Source: an uncultured Gammaproteobacteria bacterium (lineage in GTDB: Bacteria > Pseudomonadota > Gammaproteobacteria > Arenicellales > Poriferihabitantaceae). From it: a DNA stretch of 6,572 nucleotides. The notes beneath the pieces were generated by a model. The model ran no database searches. It was given only the letters and a program-made list of their open reading frames with translations, and was not told the DNA's origin. The stretch lies in the NCBI GenBank assembly GCA_938021685.1, contig CALIFM010000165.1, positions 1 to 6,572 of the forward strand. The letters are read 5' to 3'. Numbering within the stretch: position 1 is the stretch's first letter; each line of letters begins with the position of its first letter. Below are positions 1-6,199 of this stretch, in pieces. A program made the position numbers and the translations under genes.

Positions 1-949
1 CCAGCTCATCCACCAAACCCAAACGTAAGAATTCGCCAGTCAGTCGCGGCCCTGCTTCAAGCATTGCATGATTTATATCTGCCTGTGCAAGCTGGCTTAA
101 TAAATCATCCAAATCAATACGCCCTGTATTGTCTTTGCTCGCTTGATGCAACTTAACACTATCATTCTGCAATACTCTATTCGGTTGCTGCTGAAACACC
201 CATGTTTCACCCTCTTGTTGCAATAAAGCAGCATCATTTGGTAAGCGACCTAGGCTATCCAGCACCACTCGGACAGGCTGGCGCAGAGCAAAATCAAGCC
301 TCGCAGTTAATTTTGGATTATCTGCCAATACTGTATCAATACCCGTGATAACAGCACCGGCGCTTAGGCGCATACGATGTACATCTGCACGAGATTGCGG
401 CGAGGTGATCCACTGACTTTCCCCGCTGGCCATTGCAGTTTTGCCATCTAAGCTCATTGCCACTTTGGCAGTTACAAACGACTTGCCATGCTGCATACGA
501 TGCACAAAGGCACGATTAATTTCAACTGCCGTTGCCGCCCCCACCCCAACCGTCACTTCAATACCAGCAGCTTCCAAAGCTTTTACTCCATCACCTGCAA
601 CCTTGGGGTTTGGATCTAGCATAGCAGCAACTACTTTATTGGGCTTTGCAGCAATCAAAGCTTCTGTGCAAGGCCCCGTTCGTCCTGTGTGGCAACATGG
701 TTCTAAAGTGACGTAAACACAAGCATTCTGGGCGCGATCACCAGCCTGCTGTAAAGCATTGATTTCAGCATGCGGCCCACCTGCTGCAGAGGTAAAGCCT
801 TCACCAACAACTTGCTGATCTTTGGCAATCACGCAGCCAACATGAGGATTCGGTTGCGAAATATATTGTGCTTGACGTGCCAAGTTAAGTGCACGAGCCA
901 TATGTTCAGCCTCAAGTGCGGCGCAGCGATCAGCGGATTGCGAGGCCAT
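1..949 (-). CDS. ribD: Bifunctional riboflavin biosynthesis protein RibD (deaminase/reductase), C-terminus cut by window edge
   Basis: RibD performs two consecutive cytosolic steps of riboflavin synthesis: deamination of the pyrimidine formed from GTP, then NADPH-dependent reduction of its ribose. I translated 316 codons. The N-terminal deaminase domain (about residues 15-145) has the zinc-site pattern HAE (His60, catalytic Glu62) and the CCHTGRTGPC segment, with Cys85 and Cys94 as the other zinc ligands. The reductase domain starts near residue 158 with the conserved AKVAMSLDGK and the following SQWIT. Near the end LEAGP and LVDEL match the E. coli protein, so roughly 50 C-terminal residues lie outside the window. 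The chosen ATG at 949 is two bases after the nrdR stop, which suggests coupled translation. A second ATG at 901 (Met17) has a GAGG eight bases upstream and aligns with Met7 of E. coli RibD, so the true start is uncertain. The function is secure. Confidence 0.95.
   Translation of the reverse strand, partial: MASQSADRCAALEAEHMARALNLARQAQYISQPNPHVGCVIAKDQQVVGEGFTSAAGGPHAEINALQQAGDRAQNACVYVTLEPCCHTGRTGPCTEALIAAKPNKVVAAMLDPNPKVAGDGVKALEAAGIEVTVGVGAATAVEINRAFVHRMQHGKSFVTAKVAMSLDGKTAMASGESQWITSPQSRADVHRMRLSAGAVITGIDTVLADNPKLTARLDFALRQPVRVVLDSLGRLPNDAALLQQEGETWVFQQQPNRVLQNDSVKLHQASKDNTGRIDLDDLLSQLAQADINHAMLEAGPRLTGEFLRLGLVDEL
910..913 (-). promoter_or_regulatory. Shine-Dalgarno-like GAGG inside ribD 5' end
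   Basis: GAGG on the minus strand lies eight bases before the in-frame ATG at 901-899. The upstream ATG at 949 has no comparable purine-rich site. This supports an alternative RibD start at Met17, although the first ATG could be served by ribosomes ending nrdR two bases earlier. Confidence 0.4.
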
Positions 950-951
950 TA

Positions 952-1479
952 CTATGAGCGCTGATTGCGCTTTTTAGGCAATATAGTTAACTTGGCAGTT
1001 TTAGTTGGCTTAGTTGATTCACCAGGCAATACATCTTTTAGCTTTTGCACTAACTCGTTAAACTCATCTAAGTCTTGAAAGCGTCGGTACACGGACGCAA
1101 AACGCACATACGCCACTTCGTCTAAACCACGCAGCTCATCCATTACGGCGAGACCGATTTGCTCCGCATCAATTTCGTCCTCACCAGAAAACGAAAATTT
1201 ACGCAGCAAACGCTGCACCGCTGTTTCAATTTGCGCTTGGTCAATGGGCCTTTTTTGCAAAGAAACTGCAAAACCATCCCGCAGTTTTTGCTCATTAAAT
1301 TTTTCTTTCTTACCGTCTGATTTAACCACTTGTGGCAAATGCAGTTCGACTCGCTCATAGGTCGTATAGCGTTCTGAACACGCTTGACACACACGCCGAC
1401 GACGAACTGTCTCGCCCGAGTCACTCTCGCGCGAGTCACTTACGCGGGTATCTTCAGATTGGCAAAATGGACAGCGCAT
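952..1479 (-). CDS. nrdR: Transcriptional repressor NrdR of ribonucleotide reductase genes
   Basis: NrdR is a cytosolic repressor that senses ATP and dATP through an ATP-cone domain and binds NrdR boxes ahead of ribonucleotide reductase operons. The 175-residue product starts with a zinc ribbon: Cys3 and Cys6 in CPFC, Cys31 and Cys34 in CQAC, preceded by the RRRR DNA-binding stretch. The ATP-cone covers about residues 49-139, with VVKSDG, FNEQKL, KRP and the conserved VAYVRFASVYRRF. The E. coli protein is 149 residues and its end aligns near residue 149 here, so this one has about 26 extra residues that are rich in lysine and arginine. The start is the only sensible one because the zinc ribbon begins at residue 3. 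No clear Shine-Dalgarno site is visible in the 31 bases after secF. The stop is two bases from the first ribD ATG. I saw no NrdR-box palindrome in the secF-nrdR gap. Confidence 0.96.
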   Translation of the reverse strand: MRCPFCQSEDTRVSDSRESDSGETVRRRRVCQACSERYTTYERVELHLPQVVKSDGKKEKFNEQKLRDGFAVSLQKRPIDQAQIETAVQRLLRKFSFSGEDEIDAEQIGLAVMDELRGLDEVAYVRFASVYRRFQDLDEFNELVQKLKDVLPGESTKPTKTAKLTILPKKRNQRS

Positions 1480-1510
1480 GTTTAGTGGCGTTATTTAATA
1501 TAAGCAAACC

Positions 1511-2521
1511 TTACACTACTGCCTTTACGTCGTCTTCGGTTTTTTCGGCAGGCATCATGTGTTCGCGCTGTATGCCTAAGGCAAGCACCGAAGGGCTGGC
1601 AACAAAAATAGAAGAGTACGTGCCCACTAACACGCCTATAGCTAAAGCAATGGAAAAGCCACGCAGCACCTCACCACCAAAAATTAACAACGTAAGCACC
1701 ACCAGTAACGTAGTAACCGAAGTTAGGATCGTGCGCGGTAAGGTGTCGTTGACTGCTGAATTGACCACATAAACGCGGTCACCTTTACGTTTTTTACGAA
1801 AATTTTCGCGAATGCGGTCAAATACCACGATGGTATCGTTCAACGAGTACCCTATCACAGCCAACACAGCCGCTAACACCGATAGGGTGAATTCAAATTG
1901 AAAAACGGCAAACACACCTAATGTAATAATAACGTCGTGTACCAGAGCGATGACCGAACCCACTGAAAACTGCCAGCGAAAGCGTAAAGCAACGTAAATT
2001 AAAATACCGGCCAGAGCATATAGCATTGCAAGGCCACCTTGATTCGCCAACTCTTGCCCTACTTGTGGGCCAACAAATTCAACTCGTCGCATCTGCACAG
2101 AACAGTCGGCGACAGCACCGTTGCTAGCGCACTGTTGCACTGCCGCCACACCCTCTGTTTCGGTAACGATCGCCTCGCCATTTTTCTCGCGCAACACTTG
2201 CATAATGTCAGCGCTTAAGCCTGCTGCATTTTCAGTGTTGTCTGATGGCAATCGAATCAGCACGTCCTTAGCTGAACCAAAATGCTGCACAACGGCGTCT
2301 TCAAAATCAGCCCCTAATAAGGCTGAACGCACCATTTCCACTTCAACGGGCTGCTCGTAGCCTACCTCAACTAAAGTGCCGCCGGTGAAATCAACACCAA
2401 AATTTAAGCCGCGAAACGCGAGCGCCGCCAAGCTAATCACGATTAGCACAACGGATAGAAAAAACGCCTGCTTGCGCTTGCCTAGAAAATCAATATTGGT
2501 CGCTTCTTTTAGAATTTGCAT
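1511..2521 (-). CDS. secF: Protein translocase subunit SecF
   Basis: SecF pairs with SecD in the inner membrane and uses the proton gradient to help complete protein export by the Sec translocon. The 336-residue protein (E. coli: 323) has the expected RND-like layout: TM1 at about residues 19-36, then FGVDFTGGT at the start of the periplasmic domain, VEFVGPQVG at its end (about 147-155), and five further membrane segments from about 163 to 312. GYSLNDTIVVFDRIREN at about 224-240 is the family signature. Asp229 and Arg263 match the residues implicated in proton transport in the Thermus SecDF structure work. A stretch at about residues 115-143 has no counterpart in E. coli SecF as I recall it and contains Cys131 and Cys140, which would face the periplasm. 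The ATG is four bases after the secD stop with no visible Shine-Dalgarno site, so translation is probably coupled to secD. Confidence 0.97.
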   Translation of the reverse strand: MQILKEATNIDFLGKRKQAFFLSVVLIVISLAALAFRGLNFGVDFTGGTLVEVGYEQPVEVEMVRSALLGADFEDAVVQHFGSAKDVLIRLPSDNTENAAGLSADIMQVLREKNGEAIVTETEGVAAVQQCASNGAVADCSVQMRRVEFVGPQVGQELANQGGLAMLYALAGILIYVALRFRWQFSVGSVIALVHDVIITLGVFAVFQFEFTLSVLAAVLAVIGYSLNDTIVVFDRIRENFRKKRKGDRVYVVNSAVNDTLPRTILTSVTTLLVVLTLLIFGGEVLRGFSIALAIGVLVGTYSSIFVASPSVLALGIQREHMMPAEKTEDDVKAVV

Positions 2522-2525
2522 GAGC

Positions 2526-4406
2526 TTAAATCGCTAATTTTTCTATTTTCTTGCCGCCGTAAATCAAATTAACTAAACCACGGCTAACCACAATGGCAGT
2601 AAACATAGAGGTAAGAATGCCAATACTTAGTGTTACTGCAAAACCTTTAATCGGGCCCGTACCAAACGCAAACAATACCGCAGCAGCAATCAATGTGGTT
2701 ACGTTGGCATCCAAAATCGTTAAAAAAGCGCGGCCATAACCTTGGTCAATGCTGGCTGCTGGGGAGTTACCGTTGCGCAGCTCTTCACGGATACGCTCAA
2801 AAATCAATACGTTGGCATCCACTGCCATACCAACGGTGAGTACAATGCCTGCTACACCTGGCAATGTTAAGGTAGCTTGAAAGAAAGACAGCACAGCTAC
2901 GATCAACACCAAATTTAGCACTAATGCTACATCCGCTACTAAGCCAAACACGCGATAATAAAAAGCCATAAACACCAACACCAATGCAAGGCCCACCATC
3001 ACCGACATGAAACCCTGCTTGATATTATCCTTACCTAAGCTTGGGCCAACAGTCCGCTCTTCGATAATTTCAATTGGCGCTGCAAATGCGCCTGCGCGCA
3101 GCATTAAAGATAAATCACGCGCTTCATCAATGCTATCTAGGCCACTAATTTGAAAGCGCTTACCGAGTTGATCACGAATAACCGGAGCAGTAATAACCTC
3201 TTCAATCTTACTGCTAATACGCTTGGGCTGGCCGCTGGCATCCAATTGCACCACACCGTCCGCATCTTTTTGGGTTTCAGTCACGGTCTCTAAATAAACC
3301 ACCGCCATACGATTACCGATGTTGTCACCGGTTGTTCGCATGTTAGCGCGCTCGCCTTTGCCGTCTAATGTAATGTTGACAATTGGTCCACCATTTTGAG
3401 TATCGATACTCGCTTGTGCATCTACAATGTTATCGCCTGAATAAATCAAATCTTCCTTAAGTAAAATACTACCGCCCTCACGCAACTCAAATAAACGTGA
3501 ACCAGCAGGCGCGACATTCGATGATACTGCGCTGCTGTTACGTTGCTCGTCTACCATCCGCATCTCTAGAGTAGCAGCACGGCCTAAAATCCGTTTAGCT
3601 CGAGCGGTGTCTTGCACTCCGGGCAATTGCACCACGATGCGATCATCGCCTTGTTGCTGAACAATCGGCTCCGCCACGCCAAGTTGATCAATACGATTAC
3701 GCAAAGATGTCATGTTTTGCTGCAAAGCAAAGGTTTTTAAATCTTCAATTTGTTGTGCGTTAAGATTGAAATTCAAGACATCGGTTTGCTCTGTACTTGC
3801 CGTATAACTAAGTTCAGGCAGCTCGTTGCGCACGCGCTTGATTGCTTTTTCGGCATCACTTGCTTTACGTAAAACCACTTCTATCGAACCATCACCTAGC
3901 TTCTTCACGCTGCGGTAACGTACCCCAACTTGTCTGAGCTGCGTTTTAATGTCACTAACTGAGCGGCTAAGTGAGGTTTGCACCGCACTTTGCATATCTA
4001 CTTCAAGTAAAAAATGCACACCTCCTCGTAAATCAAGGCCCAAATACATCGGCGAAACACCTAAATTAGTGATCCATTGCGGTGCTGCAGGCAATAAGGT
4101 TAAAGCCGTGGTATAGCCACGTCCTAATGTATTATTGATGACATCGCGCGCTTTTAGTTGTTGCTCAGTATCGCTAAAACGTGCCTCGATGCTATCCCCT
4201 TTGAACACCACTGAAGTAGGCTCAATACCATCCTTAAGCAACGCCTGTTTTACATCATCAGCCACAGAGGACTCGATGCTTAAGCCACGAGCACCGCGCA
4301 TTTGAATGCCCGGGTCATCACCAAACAGGTTCGGGAAGGCATAAAAACTGCCAAGCAGTACAACCAAAATAATTAATAAATACTTCCACAACGGGTATTT
4401 ATTCAT
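2526..4406 (-). CDS. secD: Protein translocase subunit SecD
   Basis: SecD is the larger subunit of the SecDF proton-driven export motor in the inner membrane. The 626-residue protein (E. coli: 615) has TM1 at about residues 8-26, a large periplasmic region, and five membrane segments from about 465 to 612. Visible family motifs are YLGLDLRGGVHFLLEVD (121-137), RNRIDQLGVAEP (237-248), a QLPG motif (260-263) and the MLRAGA segment (435-440) leading to the second membrane helix. GMAVDANVLIFERIREE (526-542) in TM4 holds Asp530, equivalent to Asp519 of E. coli SecD, which is needed for proton coupling. The start ATG at 4406 has AGGAG eleven bases upstream and puts the first membrane helix near the N-terminus as in homologues. 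secF follows after four bases. yajC lies 108 bases upstream, across a hairpin. Confidence 0.98.
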   Translation of the reverse strand: MNKYPLWKYLLIILVVLLGSFYAFPNLFGDDPGIQMRGARGLSIESSVADDVKQALLKDGIEPTSVVFKGDSIEARFSDTEQQLKARDVINNTLGRGYTTALTLLPAAPQWITNLGVSPMYLGLDLRGGVHFLLEVDMQSAVQTSLSRSVSDIKTQLRQVGVRYRSVKKLGDGSIEVVLRKASDAEKAIKRVRNELPELSYTASTEQTDVLNFNLNAQQIEDLKTFALQQNMTSLRNRIDQLGVAEPIVQQQGDDRIVVQLPGVQDTARAKRILGRAATLEMRMVDEQRNSSAVSSNVAPAGSRLFELREGGSILLKEDLIYSGDNIVDAQASIDTQNGGPIVNITLDGKGERANMRTTGDNIGNRMAVVYLETVTETQKDADGVVQLDASGQPKRISSKIEEVITAPVIRDQLGKRFQISGLDSIDEARDLSLMLRAGAFAAPIEIIEERTVGPSLGKDNIKQGFMSVMVGLALVLVFMAFYYRVFGLVADVALVLNLVLIVAVLSFFQATLTLPGVAGIVLTVGMAVDANVLIFERIREELRNGNSPAASIDQGYGRAFLTILDANVTTLIAAAVLFAFGTGPIKGFAVTLSIGILTSMFTAIVVSRGLVNLIYGGKKIEKLAI

Positions 4407-4417
4407 AGCACCAGCGG

Positions 4418-4422
4418 CTCCT
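4418..4422 (-). promoter_or_regulatory. Ribosome binding site of secD
   Basis: AGGAG on the minus strand lies eleven bases before the secD ATG. The spacing is longer than ideal, but the match to the 16S tail is good. It is the strongest Shine-Dalgarno site among the minus-strand genes, which agrees with secD being translated independently of yajC. Confidence 0.6.
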
Positions 4423-4446
4423 AAATTATATTTTCACTATGTGATC

Positions 4447-4484
4447 AAAAACAAAAGCTCGAGGCATCAACAAACGATGCCAGC
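4447..4484 (-). terminator. Hairpin with T-rich tail between yajC and secD (possible partial terminator)
   Basis: On the minus strand GGCATC (4481-4476) and GATGCC (4468-4463) form a perfect 6-bp stem around a 7-base loop. A further GCT/AGC pairing at the base leaves a 3-base bulge on one side. The tail that follows is TTTTGTTTTT (4456-4447). This resembles a weak intrinsic terminator. Because it lies inside what is otherwise a conserved operon, partial read-through or an mRNA processing and stability role is more likely than a full stop. Confidence 0.45.
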
Positions 4485-4514
4485 ATAAGCTAAGACTCTT
4501 ATGTGCTAAACCAA

Positions 4515-4841
4515 TTACGCTGACTTGATGGTGCCTTTAGGCAACACTTGTGCAATGGCAGCAGCTTGCATTTTGACCTCTACATTGTCAGCTAAGTTCA
4601 ATGAGACATAACCTTCACCGACTGAAGCCACTTTACCTAAAAAGCCACCCGAGGTAACCACTTCATCGCCTTTTTGGATACTGGCAACCATCTGTTTGTG
4701 TTCTTTTTGGCGTTTTTGTTGAGGGCGAATTAGTAAAAAGTAAAAAACAACAAAAATCAGGAGCATGGGTAACAAGCTCATTAGGGTACTAGTGCCGCCT
4801 GCTGCGGCTTGTGCATAAGCATCAGAAATTAATAAATTCAT
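4515..4841 (-). CDS. yajC: Sec translocon accessory subunit YajC
   Basis: YajC is a small inner-membrane protein that associates with SecD and SecF in the holo-translocon. It is also known to contact the AcrB efflux pump in E. coli. The 108-residue product has a short alanine-rich N-terminus, one membrane helix at about residues 20-38, then the family signature LIRPQQKRQKEH (37-48). A cytoplasmic domain follows with QKGDEVVTSGGFLGKV (56-71). Length and order of motifs match the family (E. coli: 110). The start is supported by the distance to the helix. The only upstream purine run is a weak GAGACGG. In many gammaproteobacteria queA and tgt precede yajC; here the upstream neighbour is ispB on the opposite strand, so yajC must be transcribed from the 239-base divergent region. 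Confidence 0.97.
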   Translation of the reverse strand: MNLLISDAYAQAAAGGTSTLMSLLPMLLIFVVFYFLLIRPQQKRQKEHKQMVASIQKGDEVVTSGGFLGKVASVGEGYVSLNLADNVEVKMQAAAIAQVLPKGTIKSA

Positions 4842-4922
4842 TTTACCGTCTCTTTTATATTGATAAAAATAGCTCAGTTTATCGCCACCACCTATGATAT
4901 CCGTAGCAATAAAATCGGCGCA

Positions 4923-4951
4923 ATTATGCCATAGCGTAAGGCTTCATGAAT
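4923..4951 (-). promoter_or_regulatory. Candidate sigma-70 promoter for yajC-secDF-nrdR-ribD
   Basis: On the minus strand CATAAT (4928-4923) is preceded by TGG, giving an extended -10 element one base from consensus. The -35 region at 16-17 base spacing (about 4945-4951) is poor, which is acceptable for extended -10 promoters. Transcription would start near 4916 and give a leader of about 75 bases before the yajC ATG. A second, weaker -10 candidate, TATCAT, is at 4899-4894. Confidence 0.45.
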
Positions 4952-4973
4952 CAGATTTTAAGCTGAATCAGAT
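4947..4973. repeat. Direct repeat of 10 bases, 17-base period
   Basis: TGAATCAGAT occurs at 4947-4956 and again at 4964-4973, separated by seven bases. The left copy overlaps the -35 region of the candidate yajC promoter. The spacing is not an exact two helical turns, and no known operator is recognised. It may be a regulator site or chance. Confidence 0.5.
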
Positions 4974-4989
4974 CATTCTTACGAATGAT
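4972..4989. repeat. Inverted repeat (7-bp arms, 4-base centre) in the divergent promoter region
   Basis: ATCATTC (4972-4978) and GAATGAT (4983-4989) are perfect reverse complements around TTAC. No T-run follows on either strand, so it is not an intrinsic terminator. It adjoins the direct repeat and lies upstream of both candidate promoters, a position that would suit a transcription factor operator. Confidence 0.5.
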
Positions 4990-5044
4990 AAGCCAAGCAA
5001 AGCCTCATTAGCCACAAAATACCCCAAGCAACTGCACAAATTTA

Positions 5045-5073
5045 CTTTCACCTGTGCTTGCATCAGATATAAT
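5045..5073 (+). promoter_or_regulatory. Candidate sigma-70 promoter for ispB
   Basis: A perfect TATAAT lies at 5068-5073. The hexamer at 17-base spacing, CTTTCA (5045-5050), matches three of six -35 positions. The predicted transcription start falls at about 5079-5081, on or next to the ispB ATG at 5081, which would leave no room for a ribosome binding site. Confidence 0.5.
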
Positions 5074-5080
5074 CCTGCCC

Positions 5081-6139
5081 ATGAAGAGCCGTGCAGCTTC
5101 CACACATCTAAATGCCCCTGATTTCGCGTTAGCAGTAACTGAACCATTGACCGACTCGAGCACATCAAAAAACGTCCTGCAACTTTCCACACAACTGGTG
5201 CAAGATGAAATTGGAGCAGTCAATGCCGAAATTCGCGCGCAGCTTACTTCTGATATTGCACTGATCAACACCTTAGGTGAGTACATCATCCAAAGTGGAG
5301 GCAAACGTCTGCGGCCACTTATCTTACTACTATGCGCTCGATCACTCGGATATCAAGGTGAGCAGCATATTCGTTTAGCGGCTGTAATCGAATTCATCCA
5401 TACCGCCACTTTACTGCATGATGACGTGGTTGATGCCTCTGCCTTGCGACGCGGCAACCAAACTGCCAATGACATTTGGGGCAACGAAGCCAGTGTATTG
5501 GTCGGTGACTTCTTGTACTCACGTGCCTTTGAAATGATGGTGCAGGCCAACAACATGCAAGTGATGGACGTGATGGCGCGAACCACCAACACCATTGCCG
5601 AAGGTGAGGTGATGCAGTTATTAAACGCACATGAAGCCGACACTCAAGAGCCGGCCTATCTTGAAACCATTTATCGCAAAACGGCGTGCTTATTTGAAGC
5701 TGCAGCAGAACTTGGCGCGCTTATTTGCAACGCAACTGAACAACAATGCCACGCTTTACGCAATTATGGAAAGCACTTAGGCAATGCCTTTCAAATCATG
5801 GATGACATGCTGGACTACCAATCGTCCAGCGATGAAATGGGTAAAAATGCAGGCGATGATTTAGCTGAAGGCAAGCCTACTCTACCTTTAATTGAAGCAT
5901 TACGGCGCGGCGACACACAACAGCAACAAGTTATTCGCACAGCCATTGAGAAGGGTCAACGTGAACAATTGGCAGCGGTACTCAAAATTGTGCAAAACAC
6001 AGGCGCTTTGCAATACACAGCGCAAACAGCACAGCATCAAGTGAAGCTTGCTCAAGAGGCACTGGCCTGCTTACCTGACTCAGAATATAAACAGGCCTTA
6101 TATCGACTCGCTGATTTTTCTGTTGCGCGCAAATATTAG
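5081..6139 (+). CDS. ispB: Long-chain all-trans polyprenyl diphosphate synthase, IspB/octaprenyl type
   Basis: This cytosolic prenyltransferase adds isopentenyl diphosphate units to an allylic primer to make the side chain of ubiquinone or menaquinone. From ATG 5081 it is 352 residues. It has GGKRLRP (73-79), the first aspartate-rich motif in LLHDDVVD (111-118), GNEASVLVGDFLYSRAF (134-150), AEGEVMQL (173-180), and the second aspartate-rich motif DDMLD (241-245) followed by GKNAGDDLAEGKPTLPL. The alignment to E. coli IspB is close throughout, but the exact product length (C8 or other) cannot be read from the sequence. Homology begins at about residue 31, so the first 30 residues are an extension with no counterpart in E. 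coli. No candidate start (GTG 5054, ATG 5081, TTG 5147, GTG 5198) has a Shine-Dalgarno site. ATG 5081 is preferred because a TATAAT ends seven bases upstream, as in leaderless genes. No terminator separates it from the next gene. Confidence 0.95.
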   Translation: MKSRAASTHLNAPDFALAVTEPLTDSSTSKNVLQLSTQLVQDEIGAVNAEIRAQLTSDIALINTLGEYIIQSGGKRLRPLILLLCARSLGYQGEQHIRLAAVIEFIHTATLLHDDVVDASALRRGNQTANDIWGNEASVLVGDFLYSRAFEMMVQANNMQVMDVMARTTNTIAEGEVMQLLNAHEADTQEPAYLETIYRKTACLFEAAAELGALICNATEQQCHALRNYGKHLGNAFQIMDDMLDYQSSSDEMGKNAGDDLAEGKPTLPLIEALRRGDTQQQQVIRTAIEKGQREQLAAVLKIVQNTGALQYTAQTAQHQVKLAQEALACLPDSEYKQALYRLADFSVARKY

Positions 6140-6188
6140 TATTAGCAACCCAATACATTACTTCTCTCTAAGCCACCTCTGCTTGTTC

Positions 6189-6193
6189 GGTGA
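6189..6193 (+). promoter_or_regulatory. Ribosome binding site of the DUF599 gene
   Basis: GGTGA lies six bases before the ATG at 6200. This is a good Shine-Dalgarno match at good spacing and fixes that start. The 60-base gap after ispB shows no terminator hairpin or clear promoter, so co-transcription with ispB is likely. Confidence 0.55.
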
Positions 6194-6199
6194 TCCAAA

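Noticed and set aside
441..716. Plus-strand open frame of 91 codons inside ribD
   Set aside because: Antisense to the conserved deaminase and reductase domains of RibD, with low-complexity Ala/Thr/Pro composition and no domain signal.
1480..1510. Terminator, promoter or NrdR box between secF and nrdR
   Set aside because: The 31 bases contain no hairpin, and the TATATT-like sequence has no partnering -35. No NrdR-box palindrome is present.
1332..1772. Open frame of 146 codons on the plus strand across the nrdR-secF junction
   Set aside because: It is antisense to two well-supported genes, has no recognisable domain, and its composition (Ser, Thr, Ala rich) is what the complement of these genes gives.
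4425..4454. Promoter for secD on the minus strand: TATAAT at 4430-4425 with TTGTTT at 18-base spacing
   Set aside because: The implied transcription start (about 4418) would fall within the secD ribosome binding site, and the -35 is part of the T-rich tail of the hairpin. AT-richness explains the match as well as a promoter does.
5054..5080. GTG at 5054 as the ispB start (361 residues)
   Set aside because: It lies upstream of the TATAAT at 5068-5073, has no Shine-Dalgarno site, and adds nine residues without family similarity.
4894..5304. Short open frames on both strands in the yajC/ispB divergent region and ispB 5' end
   Set aside because: They overlap the candidate promoters and repeats or the ispB coding start, lack ribosome binding sites, and show no family motifs.
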